A stretch of DNA of 64,000 bases, from assembly GCA_933228895.1 (NCBI GenBank), contig OW121857.1:72411672-72475671 (forward strand). The letters run 5' to 3'. This document shows, in pieces, positions 23,323 to 33,480 of this stretch (position 1 is the first letter of the stretch; every line of letters starts with the position of its first letter). The position numbers and the translations under genes are program-made. This DNA comes from Platycnemis pennipes (Eukaryota > Arthropoda > Insecta > Odonata > Platycnemididae). The notes beneath the pieces are model-generated. The model was not told where the DNA came from. It saw nothing but the letters and a program-made list of their open reading frames with translations, and made no database searches.

Positions 23323-23379
23323 TCCCCCGGTCAGGAAAGTCAGGCGCCTCGTGATTAGCTGGCTCTTTGGGAAAGCTCC

Positions 23380-23480
23380 TTGAGGGCCAATCGGGAGTCC
23401 TAGCCTGCCCTGATGACGATGCACTAGTCAAGCATCGAAACGTCAACCAACATAGCCATCCTGACTTGTTTGAGACCCGA
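23380..23480 (+). mobile_element. Second Penelope-like repeat, divergent orientation
   Basis: The plus-strand sequence has GGGCCAATCGGGAG, a hammerhead-like core (23410-23444), then CAACATAGCCATCCTGACTTG and GAGAATACTTTCC, matching the downstream blocks of the minus-strand copy. The TATA segment is missing between the CCAAT-like block and the core. It faces away from the copy at 23.16-23.37 kb. Confidence 0.5.
23410..23444 (+). ncRNA. Hammerhead ribozyme-like core (HHR-2)
   Basis: CTGATGA (23410-23416) and a GATGC (23418-23422)/GCATC (23432-23436) stem with a 9-nt loop, then GAAA (23437-23440) and CGTC. The stem is the same as in HHR-1 while the loop differs. One extra C precedes the stem. 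Confidence 0.55.
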
Positions 23481-24424
23481 GAATACTTTCCTAAGCTAGT
23501 TCACCGGAAAGCACTCGTTTGGCTTCAAGTATAGATGTTACTTAAGGCTATGATATTGCTTTAAGTATCCAATAACAAGTTTAGAATGTGTTGACCACAG
23601 GTAAAGTCTTCAGTCAGAGCAGTTCAAAATTTCCTCAGAGAAAAAAATCGCCCACTCTACTAAGACTTGTACCCAAATCTCACGATTTCGCCAAACTTAT
23701 ATATCCAACAAAATCGCCGTAGCCTTCCCCACTGCAGAGACGCTCTCAGAAGGGCCCAGTGCCATGTGAAGAAAATGCTTTCTTTTTCAGCTTTTATGTT
23801 CGAATCAATCATATAAAAAGAGAGTACTAAATTTTATCAACATGCTGAGTTATTCATTACCGTGTAATAATTTCGTAAACCTTTTACCTAAAGCAATAAA
23901 AGAATTTATGACCATTCGTGTTTTTATAACGGAATTTTTGAGCTAAAGCATCAATTAAAACCTCTTTGGCATATAAAATCCTTGGACTTGGAGGCATTAA
24001 TTTTGCTTGCACTACATTTATATTGAGGTTTAGACGGAATATCACTCTTATCTCACAATCAGACTCACTGAGCTAGTGAAATTAATGGTGAGATATAAAA
24101 CTGTCCAAAATATAAGAAAAGTAAAAATTGAGTATGAGAATTAGCATGTCCTGGTAATGTGTGGTTAAAATATGCAAGACAATTTTGAGAAATTAAAAGC
24201 TGCTGAAATCGTATTTTACCATTACACATTAAATAAGGTTAGTTATTGTTGGAGAATCAGGTCATTCGATGGAGGAATGCTGGTAATTAGGTAGAAGTCG
24301 GTATTTTTCATATTAGGCGTAAGTATGGTAGAACCCGGCATATGGTAGACTCAGAATTAGCCTGCTGCAAACGAAAGGCGGTAAAGGATATACAGATATA
24401 TGTCCCACCTGATGAAGATATTAT
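23481..24424. other. Non-coding AT-rich sequence
   Basis: I see nothing recognisable here. Confidence 0.5.
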
Positions 24425-24768
24425 TAGTTAGTTAGTTATTCAGGGGATGCGACAGACAGCTGAGGTCATCTGCGCCATTTAGGATAGGTGGATAATTGGG
24501 TGATGGTAAGAGTTTTCAGGGAACGGAGTAAGGGTGGAGAGAAACCCGGCGTCGGCATTAGCCTACTCTTCAGAGAGGCGCCAAGAGGACCACGGCTTAA
24601 CGTCCCATCCGACGGATGGAGTAGGTACTGAACTTGAAATGCCCTCCACTAGGCACTCAAGTGGGGACCGGTTTGCCACTGAAAAATCCGCTACTGCCGG
24701 GAATCGTACCCTAGCTCTCGGGACAGGAATCCAGTACTCCACCCACAACACCAATCCGACGAAGATAT
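24425..24768 (-). repeat. SINE-B, near full-length copy
   Basis: Minus-strand SINE with a tRNA-like head on its right side (plus-strand CCGGGAATCGTACCC is the B-box complement at about 24697). The body includes CTTAACGTCCCATCCGACGG, GAGGTCATCTGCG and TTCAGGGAACGGAG, all shared with 46172-46492 and partly with 28485-28690. The frames across it on both strands (64-81 codons) are products of the repeat. Confidence 0.75.
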
Positions 24769-25730
24769 TATTATTCTGAGGGAATTATTAAATTGACAAG
24801 GCAATATAAAACTAATGGGATACCGTAGAGTTACTCATTTAATACGAAAAATACCCCATTAACTTATATGATCTGATGTGCACTGCATATTTTACTAAAT
24901 ATATACTTGATCTGAATCACATTGGCTTTTTTATTCAGCTAGAATTTGTCAAACAGCCTTCAAACGTCGCATACAAAAGTCCTTTATTATGCTTCTATAA
25001 TAAAACAAATTATATCCTGCGTAGGTTATCAGTTCTAGTAATTTTGTTTAGAGTAAGGAATTTTGAATTAAGTAGGAGACAAGTATTTTATTGTACTGAA
25101 TAAGTGTACAAAAATATTGGCCTTCAAGCCTGTCAGAAGGAAATTCCATAATGTTCTTTAAGGAACAATTTGACTAAAACTGACATTGGTTGACACGCAG
25201 ACCGAATTATAGGCTATGAACAATGGAATAATAATCAATTTTGGCGATCTATAAGGAATACAGGTATATTTAGTGAAACAGGATCTTCTCAGATAGTTGA
25301 AAAGTGTTTTAAAGTCATGATAAGTTTATCTCCCTAATAACAATGTGTGGTACAATATGACCGTAGGTTTTGCTGTGCTCTAAACTTTAATTCAATTCTA
25401 CCATGATGACGTATTCGAATTACCATTGTTATTATACCTTCGAAAAGTTAGGAGATATTGAACAAAAAAATCTATCAAACCTGTGTGGTTGAAATTAGTC
25501 ACCTGCAATTTTCTAAAAATTCCTATTAGATAAAGAATCAGTTGTGGTAGGTGGGTTAAAGGCAGCCTATCCCCATAAGTGAAGGAATATCTTTACGTCG
25601 GAAGCGCTAATACCAAAAAAGAAACACCTACTCCGAGTATACCTTGCTGAATAACTGGAAAGAATACGAGTAATATATCGATTATCACATGCTCCTTCTA
25701 TATACGTATTATATCATGGGGTGCAAGCTT
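24769..25730. other. Non-coding AT-rich sequence
   Basis: I see nothing recognisable here. Confidence 0.5.
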
Positions 25731-26460
25731 GGCTACAGGATTGATCTGAAAGAAAGCCGGGAGTAAGGGGGCTAGGAGACGATGAGGAGAGAATAGGATG
25801 GGTACGAAGAAGCAGGGACCGAGCGAAGGAGGGTTGAGAAAGAGAAGAGAGAGGGAGAGAAATGAGTGTGGGCCGTCAAGGAAGGGCTGGAATGATGGAA
25901 CTGCTGGTGACGAGTTGTAAGATTAATGCGGAGAGTCGGAAGGGGCGGGATGGTGGGGATAGATAAAGAAATGGCCGAGGAGGGAGATCTGGAGATGGTG
26001 GGTGGAGGGAGAGGAGATGAGGAACTCGTCTGAGATGCTGGAAGGGGAAGAGGAGGAGAATTGAACGGGAGGGGTTGCGAGAGTCTTGGAGTGTGGGAGT
26101 GGTCGAGGAAGAAAGAAAAATTGGTCGGTTTTTAAGGAACGGTCAGATTAAGATACGGCCACGGAGAGGAGAGTGGGATTTTGGGGCCGCGTGGGTTAGG
26201 GCCCCTGCCGCGAATCCGCTTGAGGGGCTCGACTTAGGATCTCTCTTACCTACTGGGGGTGGGGGCATGAATTTGGGAAGGAGTGAGGTGATCATTCCAT
26301 ATTTTTTTTACGTCCTCACGTGGGCATTCATCGGCTGACAAGAGTCCTGATGGGAAGGCGCGCTCTCTTTTTTCCAGATTTGTGAGACATATCCAGGCAT
26401 CGACCGTTATGGGTCGTCGCTTTCTCTGACTCGAAGGAAGCCCCGGAGAATTTTTTTTGA
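25731..26460. other. Purine-rich island
   Basis: The plus strand is almost all G and A from about 25745 to 26130, with few pyrimidine interruptions, then mixed GC-rich. Such a tract can adopt triplex structures. No protein family is seen in the frames. Confidence 0.5.
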
Positions 26461-27124
26461 TCCACCTGTAAAAAAAACTAATCCTTCTCACACTCTGAAG
26501 TGCATTTGAGAAGTTACTTGTTATTTTTCATTGTTGCATTGAGTTTTTTGATACAAAATCCATTTTTATCACTTAATATATCAATGTAGGTATAGTAAGG
26601 TTAATGTTTAGTTTTTGGGAGGAGCCCTTTTTTTCAAGTTCAATGCACCAGTTTCCTTTAAAATGTATGGGTTTATTCATTTAGATTACAAAACATTTAT
26701 AACTCTAGCTAAGAGTTATACTGCTACTAGTAATATTACAATTTTTGTCAAACTAAAGTGTTCTCAAAATGCTTTTCGCGTAATCATTACAGTCAAGGGA
26801 GTATCTGGCCCTCATGAATAAAGTCTGCCGTAATCGTATCCACTTTACAAATTATCATGGTGGGAAATTTCATTATATTCCAGCAGTATACCTTTTTTCA
26901 TCAGGAAAAACTCTTGTCGTATTGGAAACGCGCCGTAAACGGTTGAAAATATCTTTTCTTTAATTTTTCATCAAATTATTACGTGTTGCTTCAGATTGTC
27001 TCTGAATGTTCAATTATTCAATGATATGTTTATTTATTAACAGTAATATTGTGAGTTTGCACTTACATAGCAATGGTCGGATTTTACATTTGGTTCTTAA
27101 GTTTTTGCAGGAATTTTGTCGCTT
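26461..27124. other. Non-coding AT-rich sequence
   Basis: I see nothing recognisable here. Confidence 0.45.
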
Positions 27125-27240
27125 TATCCCTTGTAGCCGCTTGAAGGCCGCGGTATCCAGTTCGTTGAAGTACCTTTCTGGCAACCTAATGATCGCGGGT
27201 TTGAATCCCACCTGGGGTATGGGTGTGTGTTTGACATAGT
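27125..27240 (+). repeat. SINE-C, tRNA-like head (copy 1)
   Basis: The line GCCGCGGTATCCAGTTCG, then CTGGCAACCTAATG and the B box CGGGTTTGAATCCCACC, aligns with 56103-56200 in the same order. tRNA-derived, with a short tail of uncertain length. Confidence 0.6.
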
Positions 27241-27595
27241 TTTAAGAAAACGATGTTATAGCTTGACATTGCGAAATAACGTAAGATTTTGAAGCAACTT
27301 AAAATCATTCTCGTAGCTTTTCTACCAAAAGCAATACATTTCGGCTTATTTTTCAAATGTTTTAGGAGCGTCCAATTCCTGTTTGAATATAATCAAAATT
27401 ACTTAGAATGGCTCTGTTATGTTTCAGTTTTACTCGCTCCGGATTTTCTCAGAATATTTTAAAAGGTGGTAAACATTTTTTAAGTTACAAAATGTTATAT
27501 ATAAAATTGAATAGCGAGCAGCACAGTGCAATAGCGGCCGTCACACTTTTCAAGTACAAGTTTATAGCTTTCGCGCTATATTTTTAACGCAAATA
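27241..27595. other. Non-coding AT-rich sequence
   Basis: I see nothing recognisable here. Confidence 0.45.
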
Positions 27596-27929
27596 TAGAC
27601 ATAAATAGATTTTCGGAGAGAAGAAAATCCCGGATCCGGTTCGGCGGTGGCGCTAGGCACCAAATCATTTGGGACAAACATTCGTGCAACAAAAGGGGAG
27701 CAGGGCTTAAGTTAAAGATGGCAGCATTCCTTTTTATTTGGCCAGGGAGGCGAGTGTAGGAAGGACAACAGGGGGTGAGGAGGTGAGGGGGGGGTGTGCG
27801 CGTCACTGCTCGGGAGCAATGCATCACCAATCCACCCCCCACCACCCCTCTGTTTATATTCCGCCTGAGGAGGGTGTGGGGATGGGATAGAGGGTGTTTT
27901 CCGAAGCCACAGTCGCAGGAAAATGAAAC
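27596..27929. other. GC-rich, purine-leaning spacer
   Basis: G-rich around 27750-27800, then C-rich at 27830-27850. It leads directly into MITE-1 copy B. Nothing coding is recognised. Confidence 0.4.
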
Positions 27930-28475
27930 GAGCACAATGGGGTCGTTTACCAAATTTTTTTTATTTCCGAATCTGATAGAGTTTGTAAAATAAAAAGACG
28001 CGTATTTTTCCGTTTTTTGATCCGTCAATTATTTCCCGAGTTATAAGCGGCGAAAAACTGATGTTTTTAACCCTTTCGGAAAAGTGGGTGTGGTGCAACC
28101 TCTGACGTATATCGACTTCGTCCAATCACAACTGAGCCCGCCAAGCTACTTTGCCTTATCGCAATGGGGGGGACACAGCTTACTCGGCCAATCGGAGCTA
28201 TTGCGACAGCATCTGTGCGAGCAGACCTTCCGAGAATCCACGTCCACTCCCTTCCCTTCCCAAAAAGTCCAGTAAGGATGTGAGGAAAATGACGTCAATG
28301 TTATCACAGCAGCATTTTCGGTGGGCGTCACTTTTTGCTTATTTAAATTTTTGATTTATGAGTGAACGGTTGTGGTTAGAAGACTAATTTTTTCACTAAA
28401 ATTCTTTTTTCGTTTCCATCTAACGATTTTGTGTACAAAACTGCAATTTCGGTTCCGAGTAAACGCCCCCATTCA
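27930..28475 (+). mobile_element. MITE-1 copy B
   Basis: The left end AATGGGGTCGTTTAC and the right-end complement AATGGGGGCGTTTAC form a 15-bp terminal inverted repeat with one mismatch. The trinucleotide CAC lies directly outside both ends, a possible 3-bp target duplication. It aligns along its length with the complement of 787-1323. There is no coding capacity, so it is a non-autonomous element. A 3-bp duplication would suit a Harbinger-type transposase, but the termini are not diagnostic. Confidence 0.7.
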
Positions 28476-28484
28476 CCAGTTCTA

Positions 28485-28690
28485 GGGGTCGATTGCGATT
28501 CTTGGTGGCCTGGGGGTCTATCCGCTGGCCCAGAGAGCCTAGGTTTGAACCTAAAGGAAGATATTTTTCAATTCTAAACCGGCCCCTACTTGAGTATTTG
28601 TTGAGAGCCTTCGAGTTAAGGACTCCATCCGTCGAATGGGACGTTATGCTGTGGTCCCTTTGGAACCTTTCGTTGAGAGATGGCAAATGA
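28485..28690 (+). repeat. SINE-B, 3'-shortened copy
   Basis: A plus-strand tRNA-like head (GTGGCCTGGGGGTCTATCCG, B box TAGGTTTGAACCTAA) is followed by CCCCTACTTGAG and GACTCCATCCGTCGAATGGG, the complement of blocks in the 24.4- and 46.2-kb copies. It begins within about 10 bp of the right end of MITE-1 copy B. Confidence 0.65.
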
Positions 28691-28830
28691 TTGCGCCTGG
28701 TTTTATTCTATCCTTCCATTCCTATCCTTGTGTTATGAATTTCCTTCCACTTTGAAGCGCTTATAAGTTCGGATACAGACTTAAAAACACAGATGAAATG
28801 AGGGTCAATTGTAAGCCACGGATATTATGA

Positions 28831-29480
28831 AACAAAACGCTTCCTGGCGCCCCCGCAAGATGGAGTTGGTGGGGGCATGTTTTGGCACTGGCCTCGTGGC
28901 TTGGGGCAGGAGGGCGTAGAGGGAGTAGGGCGCAGGGGGTGGAAAGGTAGCCTGGGAGGTGGCACGGCAGCTAACGGGTAACCAACTCCCTTCCCTCCTC
29001 CTACCATATCCCGATAAACCCAGCCTTGAGAAAATTTACTGCAGTAGTCGGACAAATTTTCGCACATTATGTCTCTCCCTCTCCCCCGGCAACCTAGTCA
29101 TTACTTTTCCCCACATCTCTCGCCAGAGTCCCTTCCCCAAAACACACCTCTCAGCCTTCCACACCCTCCCTCCACGGCCACCCGTAATCATTCCCGGCAG
29201 CAATAGGTCTTCTTTACCCCAGTCCATCTCCCATGACGTGCCTCGTACACCTCTTACGGCCTAATTCTTCAAAAGTGCCAACGGGCACACCCGTTCAACC
29301 AAGGGTGTCCGTGCTGGGGATGCATATCCAAGGGTCGGGCCTCCTCTCATCTCTCCTCAGATCTCTCCCCACTCCCTTCCGAAAAGAGAGGCGCGATCCT
29401 CCAGGGTGGCGGGTTACATTTTTATCCCTCCTACCTGCCACTTAGGCGTGCGCGCACTTAACGCATCACATCGAGCTGTT
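28831..29480. other. GC-rich island
   Basis: Purine-rich on the plus strand to about 28980, then C/T-rich to 29400. Overlapping frames of 63-101 codons on both strands, none recognised. Bases 28691-28830 before it are unremarkable. Confidence 0.45.
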
Positions 29481-30957
29481 CTCTTCGCTGCCATCCTCGT
29501 GAAACGTCCTGCTTTTCTCATTGAAAAATGCTTGTGCTTCTCTGATCTGAGACGCAGCAATATGAAATACATTCTGCCATTCCGCCTCCTCATTCCGCTA
29601 TACGATTTCCTCTCTCTGGGTATATGCAATTCATGCACGTATTTGCTTGCAGGGTATTGTGTAAATTCATATTACATGTAATGCTAAGGCTGACCCCTCG
29701 TAGAAGGAAATGACGCAAAGGTTATGCGATGTGTGGGTAAAATGAGAAGGACATGGTTCTAGGCGACTGTATTTTATAGGCTGGTTGACGAGAATATAGG
29801 ATTTTCATTCAAATGCATTAATTATCAGTTATTTTTAACGGTGCTGCTCCAATGGATAAGGTCCGAATCATGTATGAGAATGTTGACCTTAAGTTCTAAT
29901 TCAAGAATGGAAGATTCAGATTTTTTACTATGGAAACTAGCGTGTGATAAGTTGTGCTACTTAAAAATAGTTTTTATATGCGATAAAATTATAAATACTG
30001 GCAAAGAAGTGATCGAGGTGATAAGGGGAAATTTTGTTTCCAACATTCTCTTTCCAATAAGAAAGTACTTTATTCATATCCTCTCTCATTAACATAGGTA
30101 ACCGAAAATTTCTAAACTTCTAGTTCTTCTACATCTCAATTACTCATTTTCTCTTTTCCCACCCTTGTAAAATCTCCTCCTTGCATTCTTTTAATTCATA
30201 TATTATTTTAATTCTAATATTCTTTTTATCTATCACACCCCTAATCATCCATTCCATTGCTAACCCATTTTTCTTCATTTCTGTTTGTTCTAGGCTTTCA
30301 ATCGTGAAGGCCTCAAATAGGTATTTCTTGAAGGTATCAGAAATAGATTAGTGCCTTAGTATCTATACACCGAGTGCTTATTTCATGTGAATAACAATCA
30401 ACTAACACGTAAATATTTAGCTGTAGTATTGGATTTATTTAACAAGCATTAGTCGAGTTGCGGCAAGTCCTTCGTGTCTAGCAGCCCCAAACTAGTCATC
30501 ATTCGAACTTAGTTGTTGCTTTAGTTTTATCCTAGCCACTGTTTCCCGACGAGGATCATGATTCACCGTCAATGGAATTTCCGCCGTACTCTTCCCGCCA
30601 GCTGCAGCTTAGTTGAACTCCTGCGAATAATTTTCCTCGTATAAATGCACTATCACGCACTGTAAGGTCCAGGACTACCCTAACGCGTTGGATAGAATCC
30701 CTACCTTGAATGTAGCCACTGGAACGGACGGCGGGGAGTCTTTCGGACCTTTTGCCGGGTCCGTGGGAGAATTTTTTTTCTAAAAGCAGCGTGGTTTTGA
30801 ATCCCCTTTGGACGTACAGAAAGTGGCACTCGGTTATTGGAAGAGATTCGTTGGGAAACGTGAATCTTGTGAATTAGGAGGTAATTCGCAAAATTAATTT
30901 TACTCGAAAAATTCAAATCACCTGAATTTGAATCTAACACAGCAGACATATCTGCAT
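29481..30957. other. Non-coding, mostly AT-rich
   Basis: A short plus-strand match to the CR1-like terminus (GCTTGCAGGGTATTGTGTAA) lies at about 29645-29664 and may be a minimal relic. A GC patch is at 30710-30780. Otherwise nothing. Confidence 0.4.
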
Positions 30958-31440
30958 AACATCTACATAATACCCTGCAAGCCACCACAAAGGTGTGTGG
31001 CAGTGGATGAATTCTCACCAAGCATGCACTACATATCGTGCGTAAAAAAGGATTAGCAATAATATACTAGTCTAAACTTCACTATTTAAAAAATATAAAA
31101 ATAGCAAAGCAAGCATGCAAAAACATGCTGTTAGTTGAGTTAGCTTCGAGTTCATGTACCAACATGCAACTGCCCATGCTATCCATTGGTACACTCGGAT
31201 ATATTAATCGCTATTCATATCCCTATTTGTACGAGGAAAGAAGGACATTTTGAATCTCAGTTCGGCAATTAATTTCTTTAATTTTTTGATTATGGTTCAG
31301 TCTACCATAGTAAGTTGGGGTTAGCAAAATGTTTTTAACTTCATCACTGAAAATATTATCTTGTAATTTATTTAAGAGATTAAGTCTAAACTTCACCTTG
31401 CGTTCTGACAATGATTCCCATTTTAATTCATTTAATAGAC
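30958..31440 (-). mobile_element. CR1/L2-like retroelement, 3' end (copy 6)
   Basis: The minus-strand copy has the terminal hairpin block at about 30970-31004 (CCCTGCAAGCCACC, then GGTGTGTGGCAG), the 3' untranslated region to about 31200, and ORF2 tail sequence (PTYYGRLNHNQKIKEINCR and KFRLNLLNKLQDNIFSDEV, in a 62-codon frame at 31223-31411) to about 31440. Only short open frames remain. Confidence 0.8.
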
Positions 31441-31629
31441 TAGATCATATGACGGCCCTCGCATTATATCAGTAGGGCATACTAGCAAAATTAAGAGATC
31501 AGCAGTTGGACAAGAATTTGTTTCTTTTCACATACAATAAACAAGTACAACGAGAACAAAGTCTATTTTTTGTAAAATATTGCATACCATGTTAAATTTG
31601 TTTTCTCAGCTAAACTCAACTTTACAGCT

Positions 31630-31695
31630 AGTGACCTACCATCCCCTGCCATACGCCCTCATGGTGGCTCGTAGCATAAAATGCAGATGTAGATA
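31630..31695 (+). mobile_element. CR1/L2-like 3' terminus only (copy 7)
   Basis: CCCTGCCATACGCC, then ATGGTGGCTCGTAG and CAGATGTAGATATA. Only the last 60 or so bases of the element are recognisable, in the opposite direction to copy 6, 190 bp away. Confidence 0.65.
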
Positions 31696-33120
31696 TAAAA
31701 ATTTTGTTGTACCACCATGACATTTGGACGACTACGAGAAAAGAGATTGCTCATGCTTAACTCGGGTTTAAGTTCCTGGACCGTTTTTGAATAGTTAAAG
31801 ATTTTTTTGCCAAGAATATATGAATAAAAACTTTTAGAGAACATTTGTTTAATAAAATTTGCTATCAAATAAGATAATACCCATTGAATTTATTTTCGAA
31901 CGGGTTTCTAATTCCATACATTTATAGACTGATAGTGAAAGCCGTGGCTGACTATATAAAACTTGAGTGAATGCTGTGGAAGCGAGAGAAAAGATGAATT
32001 TCTTTAGACAGTAAAGATGTACCTAATAGTGTATATGAAGCGAAGTGAAAGTGCGTAGCTAAAGCAAAATAAGCCTGAAAGAAAATGATTTTATGGAAGG
32101 TTCATGATCATTTAATCAGAAAATTCAATTGACTACTTCTATTCCTAATGGATACGACATAACAAATACGTAGGCATATACGAAATACGAAACTATACTA
32201 CGGCACTACACAAAGCAGTTTGTGAACTGGCATAATTTTTTTATAGTAATCAGCACAGTAATTTTTTTAATCAACTCACAATTTTCTCTGATATCTCTCT
32301 TGGTTGTATTGATTTGAACTGCTTTGACCACACTGAAACCTCCAGATTACTCTGTTTTTTATGACATAAATAAGCAGGCGAAAAATGGTCCCGAATAGGT
32401 ATATTAATTCATAGCCGACGAAAAGTCTAACGTAGTTCGATTTACTGATATGGTAGAGTGGCCGTAGGGTGTGAAACTCATGTATGGTTTGGGAGTGCCC
32501 CATTTGATACATGAGCTTCATACCTTGCCTCACCATCATCTTCATTGGTCATAAGCCCCAAGATCCATTTTTGTGCGTTTTATAAAGTTTTAAGTCTCTT
32601 CTACCATATCACTTCCTTCCACTACCATTATTCATCTCCTTATCATATTCAACCAATTGCTCCATAGATGTAGATATAGTTCGAGGTCGTAATTTGTTAT
32701 TCTTTCCATTTACTCATCATGAGGCCATTGGGTCGTAAGATGCGTCCGATATGATGTTTTTTCTTCACTCTAAGAGTTACTTCAGAGTTTCTTTCCTCCA
32801 ACTCCTCATTGAGCTCTCTGTTAGTTACTCCACCATGTTTGGATATTTGATCTACATCATTCTTGCAACACAAAGTATTTCAAATGCTCCTGATTTCACC
32901 TTTCTCGGGCGTTATTGTCCACTTCTCGCCGGCATGAAGGCTTCTGATTTATGATATCCTTGTACTGAGATAGGTTTGAAAAAGTGTTTTCGCATGTGCA
33001 CCCATGCTTATATAAGAATCTGTGAGAACATTTCATTACCTGGTTTTTTTTGCATCCCGACGATTCTGTTGGTCCATATACCCCTGGGATCCCAATAGTC
33101 ATTGGCCTATCTTCAGGTTT
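31696..33120. other. Non-coding AT-rich sequence
   Basis: I see nothing recognisable here. Confidence 0.5.
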
Positions 33121-33260
33121 CCCAGGGTCTTAACCAACAGAGTTTGGCAAACATACGAGTGTACGAGAGACAAACGTACATGCCCTGGATGGAGAAAAAC
33201 CCACCCAGACGGGACTCGAACCCGCGACACCAGGATTAGCAGGTGAGGACTTTACCTTAC
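33121..33260 (-). repeat. tRNA-derived SINE candidate (SINE-D)
   Basis: Plus-strand ACGGGACTCGAACCCGCG at about 33209-33226 is the complement of a perfect B box (GGTTCGAGTCC). The minus strand upstream reads GTAGGTAAGGTAAAGTCC, A-box-like, at the expected distance. Downstream sequence (GGGTGGGTTTTTCTCCATCC on the minus strand) is SINE-body-like. This is the only copy in the window, and the acceptor stem does not close as in a real tRNA. Confidence 0.55.
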
Positions 33261-33480
33261 CTACTGCAATTTATATATTTCTTTCTTTCTTCGTATAATG
33301 TTAATTTTTCTGCTTGCCTAATACTAGTAGGTTTTCCACTATTTCAAGCATTCGTTTCTTTAGTTTGGAATGGTCTTATGATCCGCTCTTGTTCTTGCAT
33401 ATCATAGTAACATTTTGGCTGTTGTCGTCAATTATCTGGGCCGAGTTAATACTCTCCGTTATAATTTTCGTCCTTCCGAT

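Larger units (their letters stand above)
23160..23375 (-). mobile_element. Penelope-like solo terminal repeat with promoter and hammerhead
   Basis: Read on the minus strand the order is: CCAAT-like region and AATCACGAG, a TATATAAGGCGC box (plus 23311-23322), about 30-40 nt of leader, a hammerhead-like core (23244-23281), then GGTCAGCAAGGACATCCTGA and ACCGGAGAAAAC. The same order is found at 62.3-62.5 kb. Minimal hammerhead motifs in terminal repeats are established for Penelope-like retroelements, which is the basis of the call. No Penelope reverse transcriptase is present, so this is a solo repeat or a 5'-truncated relic. Confidence 0.55.

Noticed and set aside
24563..24779. Overlapping 64- and 81-codon frames on both strands
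   Set aside because: Both lie within SINE-B, and equivalent frames appear in its other copies. Repeat-derived.
33121..33260. A real tRNA gene on the minus strand
   Set aside because: The A and B boxes are good, but the arms do not close into a cloverleaf and the acceptor stem is missing. Kept as a SINE candidate.
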